A stretch of 64,000 bases of DNA from Natrinema caseinilyticum (GTDB lineage Archaea; Halobacteriota; Halobacteria; Halobacteriales; Natrialbaceae). Positions 62,153 to 64,000 of this stretch are shown here, one piece after another; position 1 is the first letter of the stretch; each line of letters starts with the position of its first letter. A program made the position numbers and the translations under genes. The DNA lies in contig NZ_CP100445.1 in assembly GCF_024227435.1 (NCBI RefSeq), positions 2,167,369 through 2,231,368 on the forward strand. Reading direction: 5' to 3'. The notes below the pieces were generated by a model that made no database searches, had not been told where the DNA came from, and saw nothing but the letters and a program-made list of their open reading frames with translations.

Positions 62153-64000
62153 TCAGTCCGCGGGCGTCGGCTGTTCGGTCTCGAACAATTGCGCCAACAG
62201 CCGCTGCTGTCCGACTCGCAGGTGGCGATTGACCGTCGGCTGAGTCACCTCGAGCATGTCGGCGATCTCCTCGCCGGTGCTCTCGCGTGGCCAGTCGAAA
62301 AACCCGGCGAAGTAGGCCGTCCGCAGCACCTCGAGTTGTCGATCGGTCAGCACGTCGAACAGCGACGTCACGAGTTCGCTTCGGGTCCCCATGGACCGTT
62401 CGACGTGGCGGCGGGCCTGCAACTCGACGGACGCGTACTGCTCTCGGAGCATCTCGACGAACTCGCGGACGTCGGTCCCCGTGGGGACGTCGACGGCGAC
62501 CTCCAGTCGCTCGCCGTCGGCGTGCATCGAACGCGGACTGCCGCCGTGACGGACCAGCCGCGAAGCGATCGTATCGCCCGCGACGGTCGCCTCGAAGCGG
62601 CAGTCGCCGTCGGCATCGCTGATCAGTCTGTACTCCGTGACGGAAACGATATCGTCGAGGGCGGTGCGGACGTCCTCGGACGGGACGCCGCTGGTTTCGA
62701 AGAACAGCAGCGTCTCGTCGCCGGTGTGGGTTCCGAGGCCGTCGTACGTGACGCGAGCGCCGGTCTTCGACGCGATTCGGGAGAGCAAGTCGGCCGAGCC
62801 GTCGATTCGAAGCGTCAGTTCGAGCAGGGTCTCCGCGTGTAGCGCTTCGCGCGTTTTCACCTCCGTAATCGCGTTCGCAATCCCCTCCCCGAGTTCCGTC
62901 ACGACGGTCTGCTCGAGGTCGGCGAACGCGTCCGGATCGTCGGCGTACACGGTGAGCACGCCGTAGGAGTACTCGGCGTGCGAGAGCGGGACGCTGATGA
63001 CGGACTGGAACCCCCGATCAAGCGCGTCGCGCCGCCAGGGATCGTTCTGCAGGCCCTCGACGACGTTCGAAACGACCGTCGGCGTTTCCGTTCGTGCGGT
63101 CCGGACGGCCGGCTCGGACGACGCGTCGTACGACAGCGAGACGTCGCCCAGGTACTCCTGGCCGTCGCCGGCCCAGGTGCGAGGCTCGAGTTGCGTGCCG
63201 CTCGCGTCGAGCGAGCCGATCCAGGCGAACGCGATGTCGTCGGCCTCGACCAGCCGTTCGGGAACCGTGCGTTCGATCTCCTCCCGGTTGTCGGCACCGA
63301 TGAGCAACTGGTCGATCCGCCTGATGAGCTCCGTGGTCGCGATCTGGCGGTTGAGACGGCGGTTTCGTTCCTCGAGTTCGACTTCCCGTTCGCGGAGGCT
63401 GGCCTCGCTTTCGAGGCGGTCGAGCGCGGCTTCCGTCGTCGCGACGAGCGTCTCGATCAGCCGCCTGGCCTCGGCGCCGATCGGTCCCCTCCCCGACGCG
63501 ACCGTGAAGACGCCGTGATCGCCGATCGGGACGACGACGCCGCTTTCGACGTCGGAACCAAACACTCGCGAACGGTCGAACGACGCCGGTTCGTCGACCA
63601 CCGTCCCCGCCCCCGTCACGTAGGTGTTCCAGAGGACCGAATCGGCGTCGCCGACGGCGACCGACGGCGCACCGTCACTGAGGGTCTCGAACCCGTCGGT
63701 GTACGCGACCGGATCCAGCCGGTTTACGTCCGAATCGAGCCGGTAGACGGCGACGCCCGACGCCTCGAGAATGTCGGTCGCGGTTTCGACGACCAGTTCC
63801 GCGACCTCTCGTTCGGAGTCGGAGCCGAGCAGATCCCGCGCGACGCGGTGGAGCGTCTCGAGTGCCAGTTCGCGTTCCTTGTGCGCGGTGATATCCTGAA
63901 CCGTCCCGCGTATTCCGACGACTTCGTCGGTACCTGAGGACGTCCGGCTACACGGGAGGCGCCGGCCCTCGTCGTCCAGTACGAGGGGCTCACCGATGGA
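62153..64000 (-). CDS. PAS/GAF bacterio-opsin-activator-type regulator with HTH_10 (5' end outside window)
   Basis: 616 codons are present; the frame is open to the right edge (the first residues read SIGEPLVLDDEGRR). Domains in order: end of a PAS domain with IRGTVQDITAHKERELALE, a GAF domain (LHRVARDLLGSDSEREVAEL), a second GAF (IRRIDQLLIGADNREEIERT), the bacterio-opsin-activator-type region and a C-terminal HTH_10 (LTDRQLEVLRTAYFAGFFDW, TGEEIADMLEVTQPTVNRHL). These proteins are haloarchaeal transcription regulators with sensory modules. The signal is unknown. Confidence 0.9.
   Translation of the reverse strand, partial: SIGEPLVLDDEGRRLPCSRTSSGTDEVVGIRGTVQDITAHKERELALETLHRVARDLLGSDSEREVAELVVETATDILEASGVAVYRLDSDVNRLDPVAYTDGFETLSDGAPSVAVGDADSVLWNTYVTGAGTVVDEPASFDRSRVFGSDVESGVVVPIGDHGVFTVASGRGPIGAEARRLIETLVATTEAALDRLESEASLREREVELEERNRRLNRQIATTELIRRIDQLLIGADNREEIERTVPERLVEADDIAFAWIGSLDASGTQLEPRTWAGDGQEYLGDVSLSYDASSEPAVRTARTETPTVVSNVVEGLQNDPWRRDALDRGFQSVISVPLSHAEYSYGVLTVYADDPDAFADLEQTVVTELGEGIANAITEVKTREALHAETLLELTLRIDGSADLLSRIASKTGARVTYDGLGTHTGDETLLFFETSGVPSEDVRTALDDIVSVTEYRLISDADGDCRFEATVAGDTIASRLVRHGGSPRSMHADGERLEVAVDVPTGTDVREFVEMLREQYASVELQARRHVERSMGTRSELVTSLFDVLTDRQLEVLRTAYFAGFFDWPRESTGEEIADMLEVTQPTVNRHLRVGQQRLLAQLFETEQPTPAD

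Overview
This window is haloarchaeal chromosome (class Halobacteria). The evidence is the high GC content with strong G/C third positions, the acidic proteome (long Asp/Glu runs), twin-arginine signal peptides, the tandem TatC protein, a HalOD1 domain, a bacterio-opsin-activator-type regulator, archaeal replication proteins (PCNA, PriL, Orc1/Cdc6, Hjc) and leaderless starts lying about 25-30 nt after TATA boxes. The genus cannot be fixed from sequence alone; the gene content would suit a Natrialbales-like member. No rRNA, tRNA or CRISPR array was seen.

Layout. 0-7.4 kb: the 3' end of NAD-dependent ligase ligA, two small membrane proteins, a Get3/ArsA-type ATPase, an ABC-2 exporter pair, a membrane protein and uvrC. 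7.6-9.7 kb: a DUF2299-like gene split near its 3' end by a tnpB-type (IS1341/IS605) element. 9.9-16.8 kb: aIF1/SUI1, two tandem GNAT acetyltransferases, a 108-bp inverted-repeat element, an orphan NrfD, a duplicated-core transporter and uvrB. 17-23 kb: a DUF4397 surface protein, an SLC13 permease with RCK_C domains, Orc1/Cdc6 and a ParB/Srx-like protein. 23.1-27.4 kb: a compact cluster of a shortened GTP cyclohydrolase IIa, a BchC-like dehydrogenase, a pyruvoyltetrahydropterin synthase relative, a GT4 glycosyltransferase and a methyltransferase. I read this as a candidate pathway for a modified (possibly glycosylated) pterin. 27.9-36 kb: a MutS-family protein with a hairpin-rich linker, a double SagB-type nitroreductase, a DUF368 polyprenyl-phosphate transporter, ComA, MmgE/PrpD and a GCS2 ligase. 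37-47 kb: an IS relic, LarE, the divergent tatC/tatC-tandem pair, a VapBC-like pair, an enoyl-CoA hydratase relic and an amidohydrolase. 47.2-49 kb: a second tnpB element sitting inside a small gene. 49.2-53 kb: a CopG regulator, RlmE, a transposase relic and an AT-rich three-gene island of unknown function. 53-64 kb: PCNA, PriL, an acyl-CoA dehydrogenase followed by a 31-bp tandem repeat, Hjc, a CPBP protease and the 3' part of a PAS/GAF/HTH_10 regulator that runs off the right edge.

Main points of interest: (1) the pterin-like cluster with a cyclohydrolase lacking its central block; (2) the AT-rich operon at 50.7-52.8 kb; (3) two tnpB insertions whose target genes can be re-joined in frame, one TnpB lacking the usual RuvC-II glutamate; (4) five perfect 3-nt-loop hairpins inside the mutS-like coding sequence; (5) start-site palindromes at priL and the copG-like gene. 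Assignments come from reading motifs by eye; no database search was run.
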